NCBI GenBank assembly: GCA_946886475.1
Contig: CAMPIQ010000042.1
Span: forward strand, 1 to 24,745
Direction: 5' to 3'
DNA length: 24,745 nt
Source of the DNA: an uncultured Chitinophagales bacterium
GTDB taxonomy: Bacteria > Bacteroidota > Bacteroidia > Chitinophagales > Chitinophagaceae
Shown here: positions 24,691-24,745 of the stretch, piece by piece
How the letters are laid out: each line of letters begins with the position of its first letter
Numbering within the stretch: position 1 is the stretch's first letter
Position numbers and translations under genes: made by a program
Notes under the pieces: generated by a model
The model's input: the letters and a program-made list of their open reading frames with translations, nothing else
Databases searched by the model: none
Told to the model about the DNA's origin: nothing

Positions 24691-24745
24691 CATGCCGGCG
24701 AATGGCCACAACGATAACTTTTATATGATTGAAAAAGGGCCATTC
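24691..24745. repeat. Palindromic repeat element, copy 2 (cut by window end)
   Basis: It matches copy 1 without mismatch over all 55 available bases, 142 bp further on. Its left flank reads GGA just before CATGCC, which would extend the palindrome with the TCC that follows GGCATG in copy 1, so the full element is probably about 70 bp. The right arm beyond GGCCATTC lies outside the window. Confidence 0.8.

Noticed and set aside
24549..24745. CRISPR array at the right end
   Set aside because: The repeat is 55 bp or more, the spacing is 142 bp with an 87-bp T-rich gap, only two copies are visible and no cas genes are present.
24465..24745. SusD-like partner gene for the TonB-dependent receptor
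   Set aside because: Only a terminator and repeats follow; the receptor resembles the Oar group, which works without SusD.

Overview
The window looks like chromosomal DNA of a member of the Bacteroidota, most likely a Chitinophagaceae-type organism. The signs are a type IX secretion C-terminal sorting domain, carboxypeptidase-regulatory-like (CarboxypepD_reg) domains, an Oar-like TonB-dependent receptor, a TonB-tailed membrane protein behind an ECF sigma factor, a DUF2911 protein, a Bacteroidota-type TamB, near absence of Shine-Dalgarno motifs, and several promoters matching the Bacteroidota TTG/TAnnTTTG consensus. I found no rRNA, tRNA, CRISPR array, insertion sequence, prophage or plasmid gene. 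Family names rest on motif recognition by eye; no database was searched.

Layout. (1) 1-3176: a left-going pair of envelope proteins with CarboxypepD_reg domains (the first runs off the window) diverges from an ECF sigma factor that overlaps by 20 nt a probable anti-sigma protein ending in a TonB C-terminal domain. (2) 3257-4140: a DUF2911/TPR lipid- or periplasm-facing protein with a clear promoter and terminator. (3) 4188-11522, all on the minus strand: a secreted M14 zinc carboxypeptidase, then a compact operon of a secreted PIG-L/LmbE deacetylase, two very small membrane proteins (53 and 42 aa) and a sodium:solute symporter. (4) 11735-14814, plus strand: gamma-glutamyltransferase, a DUF1572/DinB-like protein and an outer-membrane beta-barrel protein. 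(5) 14929-19783: a large TamB-like protein whose real N-terminus lies upstream of its first ATG, converging with and overlapping ribBA (riboflavin synthesis) by 4 bp. (6) 21168-24464: a 1098-aa Oar-like TonB-dependent receptor, then a strong bidirectional terminator and two copies of a palindromic repeat, the second cut by the window edge.

How the genes may work together. Much of the content serves the cell envelope: outer-membrane proteins (TonB-dependent receptor, beta-barrel), their assembly (TamB), signalling (ECF sigma/TonB-type anti-sigma), and extracytoplasmic hydrolases of amide bonds (PIG-L deacetylase, M14 carboxypeptidase, GGT) next to a Na+-coupled transporter. The hydrolase-transporter cluster would fit scavenging of amino-sugar or gamma-glutamyl compounds such as peptidoglycan fragments, but that is inference. 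Most of the window is ordinary. The points most worth a second look are the TamB start, the two micro-proteins in the PIG-L/symporter operon, the sigma/TonB module, the attenuator-like hairpin before the M14 gene, the short-period tandem repeats and the palindromic element at the right end.
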